Below, one piece after another: positions 24,300-35,787 of a DNA stretch of 64,000 bases. Below the pieces are notes generated by a model that was not told where the DNA came from, made no database searches, and saw only the letters and a list, made by a program, of their open reading frames with translations. The DNA is from Metallyticus violacea (lineage: Eukaryota; Arthropoda; Insecta; Mantodea; Metallyticidae). Within the stretch, counting starts at the first letter, position 1. The number at the start of each line of letters is the position of its first letter. The position numbers and the translations under genes were made by a program. The stretch is taken from assembly GCA_030762175.1 (NCBI GenBank), contig CM060842.1, forward strand, positions 42,365,501 to 42,429,500. The letters run 5' to 3'.

Positions 24300-24819
24300 C
24301 CTTACTTTAAATGTGGCACCCCTTTGTGCTTTTTAAGTTATATATATATATAATATCCAAATCTTCATCTCTGCTGACGCCCGGTATCTGAACTACTCCC
24401 CACCGGAATTCCAGGCAATCGCACCTGAACATCAATGAGACAGCTGGCGGTCTCAAGCATCAGTTATACTGGGCAATGGAGTGTTGACATCGCAGTTTCT
24501 TTTGAGTATTGACAGTGCAGTTTCTTTTCTTCTCTTTTCCTTTCTTCTTCTGTTTTTCAACTTTTATCTGTATTTTATATTTTCCTCCTTTTGTTCTTGA
24601 TCTACTTCTTCTTCTCTCAGCTGCTTCCTTTCTGCCCGAAGACTACCATTATTCTCTTCTTCTGTTAATTCTGCTCTCTTCTTCTCATTCAGTTTTGGGT
24701 GTTATCTTCTACATCTTCTTGTTCTTGAACTGACTACTTGTATACATCAAGTCCGGGAATATAAAAGAAAATGTTCATTATTTATTTTTAACATTGAAAT
24801 ATTAGTGTCATTATTTAAA
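24300..24819. other. No supported gene; pyrimidine-rich DNA
   Basis: A short (TA)n at about 24341-24352 is followed by long T/C-rich DNA (24495-24730) that yields a low-complexity Phe/Leu/Ser frame at 24509-24733. Confidence 0.5.
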
Positions 24820-25432
24820 CAGTGGGGTTATTTGAATTAAAGGCCGCATGAGCGCGACTTCTTACTGGAAAAGAGCATCCGCCACTACAGAGAGAGAGAG
24901 AGAGAGAGAAACCTGCCGCGCTTAAAGTTATTATTTTTATTTTAGTATTTCTTTTTTATTGCAAACATAAAATTAATTGTATCTAAAACTGATAATAATA
25001 GTTCTTAGCGTGTTATAAGACATGTTGAAAACGATGCCCGCTAGCGGCAATACACTTTTTTCCATAAAATAGCGGTTCGGAACACTTTTTGTCATTCCTG
25101 TCTCTCGAAACTTTTTAACAGTTTGGCGAACAGTTCTCCACCTGGAACACGATTGCAAATCGTCTTACCACTTCTCTGCAAGAATTAGTTTTCACATCTG
25201 TATCGCACATAAAAACTCACTCAATGCTATATGTATGCAGAACAATTTAACACACACAATTTACACACCATGAGCGCCCCTAGTAACACACGAACGGACA
25301 TCCACTCGCTGACCAAGTCTCCCTCAAACTATAAGCAGCTATCTGCACATGTTTTAGAAGTTCTTGGCGACTGGCTTCTCCCAGTGCGCAGACGGGCTCC
25401 GCAGGCATGTAACTCAAATAACCTCAATGTGT
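24820..25432 (-). mobile_element. Family E element, copy E2, both terminal repeats present
   Basis: Terminal inverted repeats: CAGTGGGGTTATTTGAATTA at 24820, and in reverse complement the right end reads CACATTGAGGTTATTTGAGT. About 613 bp long. The minus strand retains SRWRTVRQTVKKFRETGM (helix-turn-helix part, about 25060-25150) followed almost directly by KCIAASGHRFQHV (C-terminal tail, about 25020). The linker kept in E1 and E3 is lost, so this copy is more deleted. An (AG)n microsatellite (24889-24909) lies in the left arm. Confidence 0.75.
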
Positions 25433-25689
25433 GTGAAGAAGACCTCAAAGGCATGTAGAAGCTATGCCAAAATCATCACTATGGCAGAGAGAAAACTGAC
25501 TATCGGTGACATACGCGCTTTGTATAAAGTTGAGCTTTGATACCTTGAAATAAATAGATATTGCAGACTTACAAATTGAAAACAGCACTTGTAGAGTTTT
25601 CAGAATAAAAGTGATTTGCTTGTGCATGATAACGGCCTATATCATTCGAGCACTAGTGGGTGTAAACAAATATATGTTACAAGGCTTGG

Positions 25690-26260
25690 TGGGTACCCTG
25701 TGATCATATTTTGTTAATAAAGTCATATTCAGAAACGCTTTGCTTAGGCGCTACAGCCTCCGAAAGAGGAGGGAGATGACTGTAGGAAAATAAACCATTA
25801 GACGCTGCGACCAGCAGTAGAGGTCGCATTTATTAGTTATGTTGACCAGTGATATTGCTTCAGTTCTTACGTGATACACGCAGTCTTCCACCCGAGTAGC
25901 TGGAAATCTGTCGTGCGATGTGGTTCCAGCGTGATGGCGCTCCAGCACACTTCGAGCATAAGGTACGTGGCATTTGAATGACAACTTTGGCAACAGTGAT
26001 TCAATGGAAGGCCCAATATACTGGCTCCCCTCGCGTACCTAACCTGACACCATTTGATTTCTTTTTAGGGGGGTACATGCAAACCCTGGTGTACGAGACT
26101 CCCGTGGAGACACAACAAAACCTTGTGGTACGACTTCAAGTAGCATCCGAAATATGCCGGTGATCTTTCCAAGAGTTGGACATGATACAACCAGTATCAT
26201 GTTATTTGATAAAATGTATCAAAGAATGTGGCAGCCATATTGAGCAGTTTTTGTAGCTAA
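25690..26260 (+). pseudogene. Fragment of DUF4817-type transposase, catalytic and C-terminal parts
   Basis: The frame at about 25912-25975 contains AMWFQRDGAPAHFEHK, the second-Asp motif of this transposase group (usually WFQHDGAPAHF). A shifted frame gives RVPNLTPFDFFLGGYMQTLV and YETPVETQQNLVVRLQVASE (25978-26163), where the third Asp (PFDFF) is present. A further shift gives FQELD, and CIKECGSHIEQFL forms the C-terminal tail near 26215-26250. The N-terminal helix-turn-helix and first Asp are absent. It complements the E copies, which keep the N-terminus and tail but lack the catalytic part, so it may come from a full-length relative. Frameshifts make it inactive. Confidence 0.78.
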
Positions 26261-26261
26261 T

Positions 26262-27225
26262 TAAAATGATGTTCACCTCACAGAATTTCAATTTTCTGTT
26301 TTACTACTTTCCTAGATTTTGTTATTGGTACTGCTTATGTCTCCCTCCCTATTTCAGAGGCGCTTGCACGCAAACAAAGCGTTTGTGGATATGACACTAC
26401 ATAATGATCTACCTGCCACCAAGCCTTGTAACATATTTTTATACCCGGTTTACAAACAATTGACACAGTGGGTAGCTGTATGTTATGTTCAGATATACCT
26501 GGGTGCACCTTCAATTAGATTAAGGCTTTCTCTGTATGTCATTTCTCCATTTTTATTTCTTTTATCTCTAGATGGTGATTTTGGATATTTTTACCATGGG
26601 GTACTGCTGAATGTCAACAAGTTGAAGTTATAAATGTAATCTTGTAGTCTGAAATGTCTGCTATGAGAACTGCTCAGAACAGTTTTGTCTTTTTCGAGTG
26701 ATAGTTTCATTAAACGCACGCAGTAACGGAAAACAACAAAAGCGCTGGTACGATCATAATTGCTGCCTATTTCTCCATTTCCACCTGTTTTGTTTACGGG
26801 GAGCGTTCCCAGGCGGCTTTGCTTATTCAATTTTAAAACTCATTAGTTTGGAAAATAACGCTGTTGCGCAACAATACGTCTTTTTTCGTGTCCGGCAATA
26901 ATTGAAAATAACCACAGATGTAGCCACCTGCTCTGATTGGACGAATGAGATAATGACTGGACGGAATGGGCTGCGGATATAGGCCATGGAACCAACCTGC
27001 CTCCAGGCTCATCATGAATGAAGTGTAAATTCGATCCTATCAGGCAAGCGCTACTGTTATACGTATTCAGTTTTCAAAACCTTAACTGATAGACAGGTGT
27101 TATGGAGATAGGGTTGTTACCAATTTAACAGTTCTTTGCGCTGACGCATAGCACTGTTCATTTGCATATAATATAATTCATTACAATTTCAGTACGCTTT
27201 TGTTAAGTCATATTTTACATTTTTG
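26262..27225. other. No supported feature
   Basis: Frames such as 26319-26633 (104 codons) overlap others in opposite phase and show no motif. Confidence 0.5.
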
Positions 27226-27227
27226 TA

Positions 27228-28732
27228 AGGAGCGTCCAAAAAGTTCTCGCCTGACCAAGAAAACACAATTTTAGAGATTTTTTGTTTCCAAAGTCACCTT
27301 ATAAATTAATACATTTAATCCAAAGACTTTCCAACTTTTTAATGCTCTTAGTAAAATAAGATTTGTCCAACTGTGAAAAATTTGCCTCCGACTCAGCTTC
27401 AATCTCATCATTTGATGTGAATCTTCGTCCACCCAGCCATTCTTCAGGTTTGGGAACAAAAAATAATCGCTGGGAGCCAAATCCGACGATTTTGGCGGAT
27501 GTAGAAGCACTTGAAAGCGAAGGTCATGCAGGTTTGCAATAACAACTTCAGACGTGTGTGAAGACGCATATTCATGATGAAAGAGAACTTTCTCTTTCGC
27601 AAGATGTGGACGGTTAGCCTGAATAGCATGCTTCAGTTTGTTCAGTAATGAAGCGTAATACTCCCCGGTGATGGTTCTGCCGTTCTGGAGCACCACGGCA
27701 CGAGAATCCGAGAAAACCGTAGTCATGACTTTTCCTGTAGATAAACAGTTTTTGCTTTCTTTAGTGCACTTTCGCTGCTGCCATTCACTGTTTGGACTGC
27801 TCCGTCGTCTCTGGCATGTAGTGATGAATCCATGTTTCACCTACAGTTGTGAAACTCATTGAAATTACGTTTAAACAAGTTTCTCTTGCGAAATGCTCAT
27901 TCGAATGCGTTTTTGGTCTATTGTTAATAAACGCCCAAACTTCGTGTAAAATGTAGTGGACACGGCCTATCGAGATCTTTACAATGTCAGCCAACTCGCG
28001 TACATTCAATCGGCGTTATGCTTTTTGTCACAATCTCGTATGTAGTAGCAGTTTTGGGACGCCCTGAGCGCTCATTATCTTGACCACGTTTAATGTAGCA
28101 GACCTTTTTTTAACCGTCGCAAATGAAGGGGAAGATTTCTTTAATGTGGAATCTAACTCCCTTTGAATTTCTGTTGGGGTTAAATCCTTCAAAACCAAGT
28201 ACTTTATCACAGCTCGTGTTATCCATTTTGTAGAAAATGTTATCACTAGTTTGTTTACACGATCGTCACAAACAAGTGACTACATTGAAACTTGAAACTT
28301 GACAGCACGCCGTCTAAAGGATGATACTTAACAAATATCATAGTAATTTGGCCATCTTCACTACATCTCTGATCAGGCCAATTTGCTGTTGATTTGGTTT
28401 ATTTACGGACGTTCATCTCAGGTCATCAACATCAACATCTCAGGTCATCAGCGTCCCATTCAATTCAGGGCTTGAAACGGCCGACAAATTTTGCTCAGAG
28501 GCCTCTTCTTTCAGGCTTGAGGTTCTTTTTCGTGCCGTAAATGTACGACACGGGACCTACGGTTTTACTTCCCTTCCGAAGGAAGCCATACTTAGGATTT
28601 TTACGCCCGAAAACAATCCCATCAATCCTGGCCGGGTTTGAACCCACGATCTTGGGTTCAGCAAGCAAGTATGGTTACCACTACACCACTATGACCGACT
28701 GATCACACCGAAAATTATTAGAACGCCCCTCA
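27228..28732 (-). mobile_element. Mariner element M3, nearly complete, with an inserted SINE B
   Basis: The ends AGGAGCGTCCAAAAAGTTCT (27228) and, in reverse complement, TGAGGGGCGTTCTAATAATT (ending 28732) match at about 14 of 20 bases over the core, each next to a TA. The minus-strand transposase starts near 28232 (TRAVIKYLVLKDLTPTEIQ) and, through several shifts, reaches the longest frame of the window (27271-27840). Catalytic residues: the first Asp is Gly (VGETWIHH), the second is Glu (FHHEYASSH), the third is kept (SSDLAPSDYFLFP). It is therefore inactive. A SINE B (28388-28699) sits in the 5' untranslated region; without it the distance from terminal repeat to start codon is about 175 bp, normal for mariners. 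Confidence 0.87.
28388..28699 (-). mobile_element. SINE family B, copy B1, inside mariner M3
   Basis: In reverse complement: a tRNA-like head with TAGTGGTGTAGTGGTAACC (A-box region) and GTGGGTTCAAACCC (B-box), a conserved core (GGGCGTAAAAATCCTAAG and CTTCCTTCGGAAGGGAAG), and a tail ending CCGTAAATAAACC. The flanks TGATCAGG and TGATCACA look like a decayed target duplication. Near the 3' end CATCTCAGGTCATCA occurs twice (about 28414-28455), a small tandem duplication not seen in other copies. Confidence 0.88.
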
Positions 28733-28734
28733 TA

Positions 28735-29550
28735 TAGTTACAGATTCGACATGTTGGATTCCTTTCCTTTTTTCTCTCATTCTTTATTTTGCTGTGTTGA
28801 GCATTTCTACGTTAGTACATGGTCTTTTAAAAGCTCTTGATCTATGAATATAGGAATGCGTTTCTAACTTTATTGTTACTTTTATTTTTAAACATAACCT
28901 CTTATTAATTTTTGCGGTGCTCCAATGCCATTATCCCCTCCCATGAAATGGCTTTAGAGAAGGTCTGCATAATACTCTTGTATAACTGTAATCGGCTCTT
29001 GATGTGACAAAAACCTGACCAGTGAGGAAGAGTTTGATCATTCGAAACAGATGGAAGTAAGAGGAGCCCAAACCTGAGAACTAGCGTGGATGCTCCAGCA
29101 ATTCATACTTTAAATCTCTCAATATTCCCATCACTAACACCATATCGAAGAAAACGTATTATTTCTTTTGTAATGTGCCTTTCCTCAGGAATTTTTTTCA
29201 TTTTTCATTTATAAGATTGGAATAGTCATGTTCATTGTTAAACTCTTCTGAAGATAGTCAATCTGTCTTTAGGATGTCATAACTTCTTGCAAATGTCTCC
29301 TTTGGCGCTAAATAGCCAACTTCTGTCGAATGTTTTGCCTGCTGTTTTGGTAGATTCAAGTCTCATAGAGAAATTAGTTCTGATGCTGTTAATCTGGAAG
29401 GCAGGTGCTGCAAGCAATACGTTGAAAAGTTCAACGATATAAGTGCTCTATCTGCTTTGCACATGCCTGTATTCGAGTTGCCGGGAGACATGAAATCTAA
29501 TTAGGTATCTCGGTTTTCTACTCCTATCCTTACAACAGATATTTGTTTTT
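28735..29550. other. No supported feature
   Basis: No recognisable gene or repeat. Confidence 0.5.
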
Positions 29551-29551
29551 G

Positions 29552-29605
29552 AACTGCGTCCGCAATGGAGCGCAGCGCGTGTTGGATCAAGGTCACTCCA
29601 TTCGT
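29552..29605 (+). repeat. Family F terminal-repeat fragment F2
   Basis: GCAATGGAGCGCAGCGCG then GGATCAAGGTCACTCC (29562-29600) aligns with the left end of F1 (GCAACTGAACGCAGCGCGCG, GTCAAGGTTACGCC). It shares CTGCGTC just outside with the 57.8 kb copy. The interior does not continue F1, so only the end is recognised. Confidence 0.55.
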
Positions 29606-29659
29606 CTTGTCATAATCAAAGACAGTTACTGCGCTCATGGCAGGACAGTTAGTCGCAGG

Positions 29660-29702
29660 TTATTATTATTATTATTATTATTAGTATTAGTATTATAATA
29701 AT
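29660..29702. repeat. (TTA)n microsatellite
   Basis: About 14 imperfect TTA units with two TAG/TAT variants. Confidence 0.9.
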
Positions 29703-32325
29703 AATATCACTTGAGTACGGACTTTTTGTAATTATAATACATATTTATGCATGAAGAAAACTGAAGACTTTGTGAAGTATACGATTTTTTTTAAATTTAA
29801 TGTTACACATTTTTAAATATTTGGTACAGTATTTTATATTTTACACTGTAAAATATATGCTGCTCATTCTCGTTACATTCAAAGTGCGCCACAAATGACC
29901 CTATTCAAACATTTTTGTTTCTTGTTCTCAAAAAGCACAGATTTTGTAACAGTCAATTGTTAACCATGGCATCAATCTTGTCTTCATTGCCCATCAAGTT
30001 GGAAGCTGTATTGATGGTGCTTTCACAGATGGCAAAACAGTGTTCTGTCAAAGTTGGGACTATGCATCGAATTCTTAAGCACTTAACATCAAGTTAGGCA
30101 CACTTAAATTACTAGGTCAATAAAATAAAGCAAGAACACAGGTATGACAAGAGTAAGGGAAGACGGTGTTTTGTAGCTCGTGCATATTTTATGCCTCCTA
30201 CTTGTTGTCTACAGTCCAGTACCAACATAACTTCATTCCGTTTCATTCTGATTTTAGTTCTTAGAGTTTTCATCCAAATGTATCAGATGTACGATAAAAT
30301 CTAACATTTTACAACATTTACAAAGCAAACTGCATATTAGAAATAAATAAGAAATTTCTTCAAAGAAGCAAGTGTTAATTGTGCAGTTACAAAGGCATCC
30401 CCTATCATCTAATAATAAGCTTTCCAAAGATATGTGCAACCCTTGCGCAGACGTTAGGTAGGTGATTTTTAACATTTCTTTCACAAATTTTCAGATGAAA
30501 TAACTATGAGATGAAATTACCTGGATTATCATTATATCAAAATCTTAGGAAAAATTCAGAATTGATATAGATAATTCTTAAGTATGGATCGCTGCTAATG
30601 AAATGACAGTTATTTAAGGCTGTTTCATCGCTAGTATAATCATGGACAAGCTGAATTCTGAGGTTGCATTCAAACCCTATTTCGTTTACTATTAATCTTA
30701 GAAGAAAACATATTCAACAATTGCACGATATATTAATGATGTATGGCACTTTATCCAAACCTAGGTCATTTTGATTGTCAGTCTTATGCATTGCAACAAT
30801 TAGAAACGGTATTCAGATCTATTGTTTAAATCATAGTTATATTTGCCATTTCAGTAAGCCGATAGCATCAAGAAATTGAGAGACTTTAGGCAGGCCTCTT
30901 CAAGAAGCCATTGGAATAATGATAAAGATAAAATTTTGGTTTTGTATCAGGTGAAGTGGGTGGTGTAGTTTCCACTAAAATACAAATGTTCTGATTAGGA
31001 ATCCCGGATGTTCAAACTTTCTACATTTGTGTCGCTTATTTAATTTTGAAACTGTTATTACTAATACGCACCCGTGACCTCTTTCAATGTCGAGATCTTT
31101 CTCTGTGTATAAAGCCATATTGTTTTATCAAAGATAATGCATGCCTCCAAAATATTTGCAAAAAAACTGATAATTAATTTACCATGCATCTGTTTTCAAT
31201 GTAGCTTAAAGACTTAAATGAAAAGCATTTGTCTTTCAATACTTAAGCAATTATTCCGATGATTCTAAAAGCGTTAACTTAATATTTGTAGTAGAAAGGA
31301 TTAATTGATTACTGATTATTTTGAAATAATAGGCAAGAAAGTCTGGCGCCTGTAATTTAAAGAAAAAAAAAGAGAGATGTACTTTTAACATGTATAAACT
31401 TTTTGTTAATAAGTTAATTTAAAATTTGGCTACATATTTTTGTACATATTTATGAATTTGACATTACATAAAATTGCGTTCAGGTTATTCATTTACAATA
31501 TGAACAGCATATGTTTGTTTACTGTACATTTTTTTTAATGCTTTCATCTTTTAAATGCTGCTTTACAGTTCAAACGAAATTTGACTCGCTCACAGCAAGC
31601 ATCTTTATATCACCATCACTTTTGAACTTTCGCCATAAAATTAAGAGAGGCGGCTCTTCCAGTAAGAAGATTTCCTCCTATCAGCAGTAGTATGACAAAA
31701 TCTAGTGAAATAACTTCCAGTTATAAAATAATATCTTTAAAATAATGACCACGAGTGTGTCTATGAACCGTTAAAATTTACAACCGCCCCAGAATACAAC
31801 GGTCGCATTCATACAGTGGAACAGGCGGTCGACTTCTTCCGACATGCTTCAAAGATCCCACCACCCGACCTGCATTCCTTTCAGGGTTTCAGCACTGGGT
31901 GTACAACACTAAAATGATATGCATGCCCGACATCACAATTACATAACTTACCTGCTAATGTTAGATTAACCCCCTTTCATTGTAGACTTTTGAAAAGACA
32001 AAATAATAATGATGATTATGATGATGAACAAAACCGAACATATCTTGATTTAAACCTGGATACGGCAATCATAATTATATCCTTAATACCAGAAGGTGTT
32101 TAGAAACAAAAATTGACAGTATAATTCTTTAAAAATATATACTCATACAAAATATATGATAAACAGACAATAATACTTTTAAAAATTAATACAGATACCA
32201 ATATTTTAAGTTTTCGAAATGGTCTGTAGCTTTAAGACTAAAAACTGATCTGACAACTGAGATGACTATACTTTCGTCTCTACTACAAAAATAAAAAATC
32301 CTGTGTAAATGTTAATATTAATATC
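29703..32325. other. No supported feature
   Basis: About 2.6 kb of AT-rich DNA without recognised genes or repeats; the longest frames are under 80 codons and featureless. Confidence 0.5.
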
Positions 32326-32872
32326 CAGAGTCCAGAAGTTTTAGGCAGGCATACAAGCATTTTAAATAGTGAAAATAGGCAGTAATATAATTAAAATATT
32401 AAACGTGAAAACAGAAAGTAATATCACCCATAATTAATGAAAATAGGTATTTAAGACACTTAAAATTTTCTTTATCATATAATTAAAGTACTTAAATCAC
32501 TTTTCTTTGTTACAATAAACAACATGATGCTTTTTCTTGGTATCAAAGATGCGCAGTGGTTTGTGGTAAAGTTCGTCTTCTATTTATGCAGCTGAGGGGT
32601 TACCCTCACCACAAATTTCCTAGCACTGTCTCGGCAGATCAATATAAGGTCATTCGCCAGAACTATTCAAAACTACAGTACTTCCCTCATCCTCACGATT
32701 TCCTGGTATTTGTATTCCCGAGGTAACCGTGCGTCCTTTCACTAGCGAAACTTCTATTTAAAGAGCTTAAGTGAATGAATTGAGCAAAAAGTTTTTGATT
32801 GCTTGAAAAGAAATAAACGTATAAAAGGCTTCTCAATAAAACGTTTTATGAGATGAACTATAAAGTTCATCT
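32326..32872 (-). mobile_element. hAT element copy 2, truncated and internally deleted
   Basis: It starts with CAGAGTCCAGAAGTTTTAGG, matching the left terminal repeat of the hAT copy at 49779. It then follows that copy to ATGAGATGAAC near 32860, sharing TTTATGCAGCTGAG and AGATCAATA(T/C)AAGGTCATTC, with two gaps that remove the dimerisation-domain segment. The right terminal repeat is missing. The recognisable part stops at a 9-bp perfect hairpin (AGATGAACT, arms 32851-32859 and 32864-32872). Confidence 0.7.
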
Positions 32873-33019
32873 ACTGGAAATACAGGTAGAAATGCCAAGG
32901 ACAATGTATTGAGCGGTTTCCAATTTGGAAACCACAAACAAAAGCTACCGTTTAATATCTGATGAAGAAACTGGAAAGCATGGAAATGCTGTTGAATGCC
33001 CTTGAACAACGGCATCCTA

Positions 33020-33335
33020 AACTTACAGAACAACGATGCAGAAGGTGAAAAACAGATTGCAGGCCTCTTCATAAGAGTTTTGAAGTAACTTTCGCAGAAG
33101 ATAGAGGTTTACAAAATCTTAATTCAACGAGCTGCAAAGAAAGCAAAGCTGAATGCACATCGTGTTACTGCTGTGCAACAATTGAAACATCCCAACGAAC
33201 AGAAGAAACTCAATTATTCATTGTTTCCAGCAGTCTGTCAATACACAGCCTGGAATTCTGAACTACGCCTGGTTTCATTTAAGTAGACATGTCTAGTTCC
33301 AGAGTACCTGCACAAAGGCTAAATGGACTTAGAAT
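33020..33335 (+). pseudogene. Fragment of DUF4817-type transposase around the first catalytic motif
   Basis: The plus-strand translation gives RAAKKAKLNAHRVTAVQQLK then HPNEQKKLNY (about 33130-33220), matching the linker before the catalytic domain of this group. A shifted NYAWFHLSRHV (about 33258-33290) corresponds to the usual DEAWFHLSGHV, so the first Asp is replaced by Asn. No later catalytic motifs follow. It is a short, decayed fragment beside the truncated hAT copy. Confidence 0.6.
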
Positions 33336-33439
33336 AACATTGCCAAATTGAAGGGGAAGCGAAACTTTTAAGTACGGGCGCCTTCAGCTGAATAGCAGAG
33401 ATTTTAAACACCACGTAAGCGGATAAGATTTATAGCAAA

Positions 33440-33461
33440 AAAAAAAAAAAAAAAAAAAACA
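33440..33461. repeat. A-homopolymer (~22 A)
   Basis: Uninterrupted A run just 3' of the transposase fragment. It could be a retroposon tail, but no matching body was found. Confidence 0.9.
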
Positions 33462-34475
33462 TAATTATTGTTGCAGATAGTAAATGCCCACTTGGAATGT
33501 GGGCAAAAAATGTAACTTTGTCAGAAAGTAATGCAAATGACACACATACCAAATTGAATATACTGTTTTACGCTCTATATAAGAGCAAATAAATAACAAA
33601 CATGCTATTTTAAATTAAGAACTAAAAACACAAATGCAACAAAAGCAAGCCTGCAGACGTGATTAAGACATTGCAAAACAGTAGTGAAATTAAATATTCA
33701 ACCTTGCAATACGATGGTTCCCTGTTGTTATTAATGACAAACGTTCTAAACTGGAAAATTCTTCATTTTTATACCGCATAAAAATATTTACACCATCCAT
33801 ACTCCAGGGTGGTTGTGGTGGGGGTGATAGCAATTTTAGTCTATGAAAAATTAGAAGAAAATGTTTATTTACTTTAAGTATGATAATGACATCTATACCT
33901 AGCTTTCAATATTATGGCAAACAGCTAGGGGTGACCTTTCGAAAACGGGTTGTATCCAAGTAGCAGATTTGAACATATAGGTTTTGTCACACGAGAAAAA
34001 GAATTCCTAGAACACAAATCTCGCTCCCAGACTTTCACAGTAGATGCCATAAAAAGAACAGCGAAAAAATATTCCGATATTTGCTTTCTTGAGATAGACA
34101 ATACTCTAAAACACGGAGTCAATGGCAACACAAACATCGTTACAGTATACCTATGCCTGTTTTTGAGAACTAAAGATCAGTCTGGTGTTTTGAAGATATG
34201 GGTGGCCCAGGAAATGTCCTCAATGAGCTCTAAATACACCAAAACAAGTTCTAGTACTGCGTGTTAGATTCCGGCTGGTTTAATATCGTAGCTCCCTTAC
34301 CTATGATGAAGTGTCGTACTCAACGGAAAACAGCGTGGAGATAGGCAACAAGATCACTAACTACAAGCACTTCACGTTAAGTAAGTGCTACAACCGTGTC
34401 AGTAAATTTAACGTGGCATCGGAAAGCGTCACAAGTAAATCATAGCAAATGATGCTTGCGAGAGGTAAATTATAT
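33462..34475. other. No supported feature
   Basis: Opposing frames at 33925-34137 and 33950-34267 (105 codons) have no recognised motif. Confidence 0.45.
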
Positions 34476-34479
34476 TTGT

Positions 34480-34870
34480 AGCAGGAGTTGGCAAGCCTGG
34501 CCGGAAGATCCGGCAGGGGAAGGGGACTTGTAGAACACCCCTGGCAACCCGCTCGATATTCAAATTCAAATTAGGCCCCTGTACGTCAGTAGCACGGCCA
34601 CATATAAATTACATGCGTTATCTATCGGGACATTAGTCACAAATATTAGTATTATCGGAAAGGGGCGGCCGCTCATTGGATCGGACAGAGACGCAGGGGC
34701 CTCCGATTGGACCGGACAGCGCTTTATAAAAAAACAAATGATGGTGTAGACTCTGAGCTCTCTCCCTTGGGCAGGAAAGAGTTATCGGCGAAAAGCACTG
34801 CTTTTTAATTTCGTTTCCGAAATATAGATGGCACGACTATCGCTTTTGGCATCGCCCGTGTTTGAGATGC
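34480..34870 (+). promoter_or_regulatory. GC-richer promoter-like segment
   Basis: Against AT-rich surroundings this stretch has a hairpin-like CCTGGCCGGAAGATCCGGCAGG, two near-identical ATTGG repeats (ATTGGATCGGACAG about 34676 and ATTGGACCGGACAG about 34706; inverted CCAAT cores), and a TATA-like TTTATAAAA near 34722. An ATG in fair context follows at about 34827, opening a 15-codon frame. Neither a downstream gene nor a paired long terminal repeat was found. A solo LTR, a host promoter or a chance arrangement are all possible. Confidence 0.3.
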
Positions 34871-35482
34871 CGTGATTGAGGGATGGGACTTGTTATTAAA
34901 AACAGCAACCGAAAGAGAATCGAATTGTCAAAGCCTACATTCCTTACGCTGTTGATAAAGCCGAGTATCTGCCTTATACTATAAGTGGCGTCGCTGCCAT
35001 CTAAACCACCGCATTATAATCAAAGTAATTTCTTCATACTTTCAGAAATAATTTGCATATTTTTCTTCTTTCCAAGTTTCTCAAGTCTAATACAGATCTC
35101 CAGAATTCTTCAATTAATCCGGAGTCCACCAGAGCTTGAGCCAATAGGGAAATATTTTTGAGAGTAAGAAGACACATAAAAATACTCCGAAATAAGTTCT
35201 TTTTTTAGAGGCGCTACTCAGTTAACAGACGTCTTGAACTCATATCTCCCTTGGGAATATAAACAGAAAAACGGTTTCTTTTTCCTGTTAACAATGGACA
35301 ATTGCTCTGTCAGTGCATGTCATGAGTTACCTCACAGCCTCCAAATCTTGAGTCCTGAACCCTGAGATAACATAAACCCAACCCCAGGCGAATTGTGTGG
35401 TAATACTATAATTAGTCCATATAGCACACAAACGGGAAAAATAATAAAATAATTTTAAGCCATTACCGAGAAATTTGAATAC
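34871..35482. other. No supported feature
   Basis: No recognised gene or repeat. Confidence 0.5.
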
Positions 35483-35494
35483 ATAACTCTCATA

Positions 35495-35775
35495 GTCCGT
35501 CCAGGTGGTCAAGTAGTAACCATACTTTTCTCCTAAACTCAAGATCGCGGGCTCAATCCCGGCCAGGATCAATGGCGTTTTTGGGCATATACATCCTAAA
35601 TATGGCTTCCTTCGGCAGGGAAGTAAATCCGTAGATTTAAGGCATGAAAAAGAACCTCAAGCCTGAAAGAAGAGGCCTCTGAGCAAAATTTACCGGCCAT
35701 TTCACGCCCTGGATTGAATGGGACGCCGATGGTCTGAGATGTTAAAGAGCGTCAATAAATAACACCAATAAAAAA
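35495..35775 (+). mobile_element. SINE family B, copy B2
   Basis: Flanked by ATAACTCTCATA (35483-35494) and GTAACTTTCATA (35776-35787), a slightly decayed 12-bp target duplication. The head GTCCGTCCAGGTGG leads to a B-box GCGGGCTCAATCCC. The core has TATGGCTTCCTTCGGCAGGG and AAGAACCTCAAGCCTGAAAG. The tail is GAGATGTTAAAGAGCGTCAA then an A-rich end. Confidence 0.9.
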
Positions 35776-35787
35776 GTAACTTTCATA

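Noticed and set aside
29915..30097. KLEAVLMVLSQ...VKVGTMHRILK as a pogo/Tigger-type helix-turn-helix
   Set aside because: The similarity is short and no downstream domain or terminal repeats were found.
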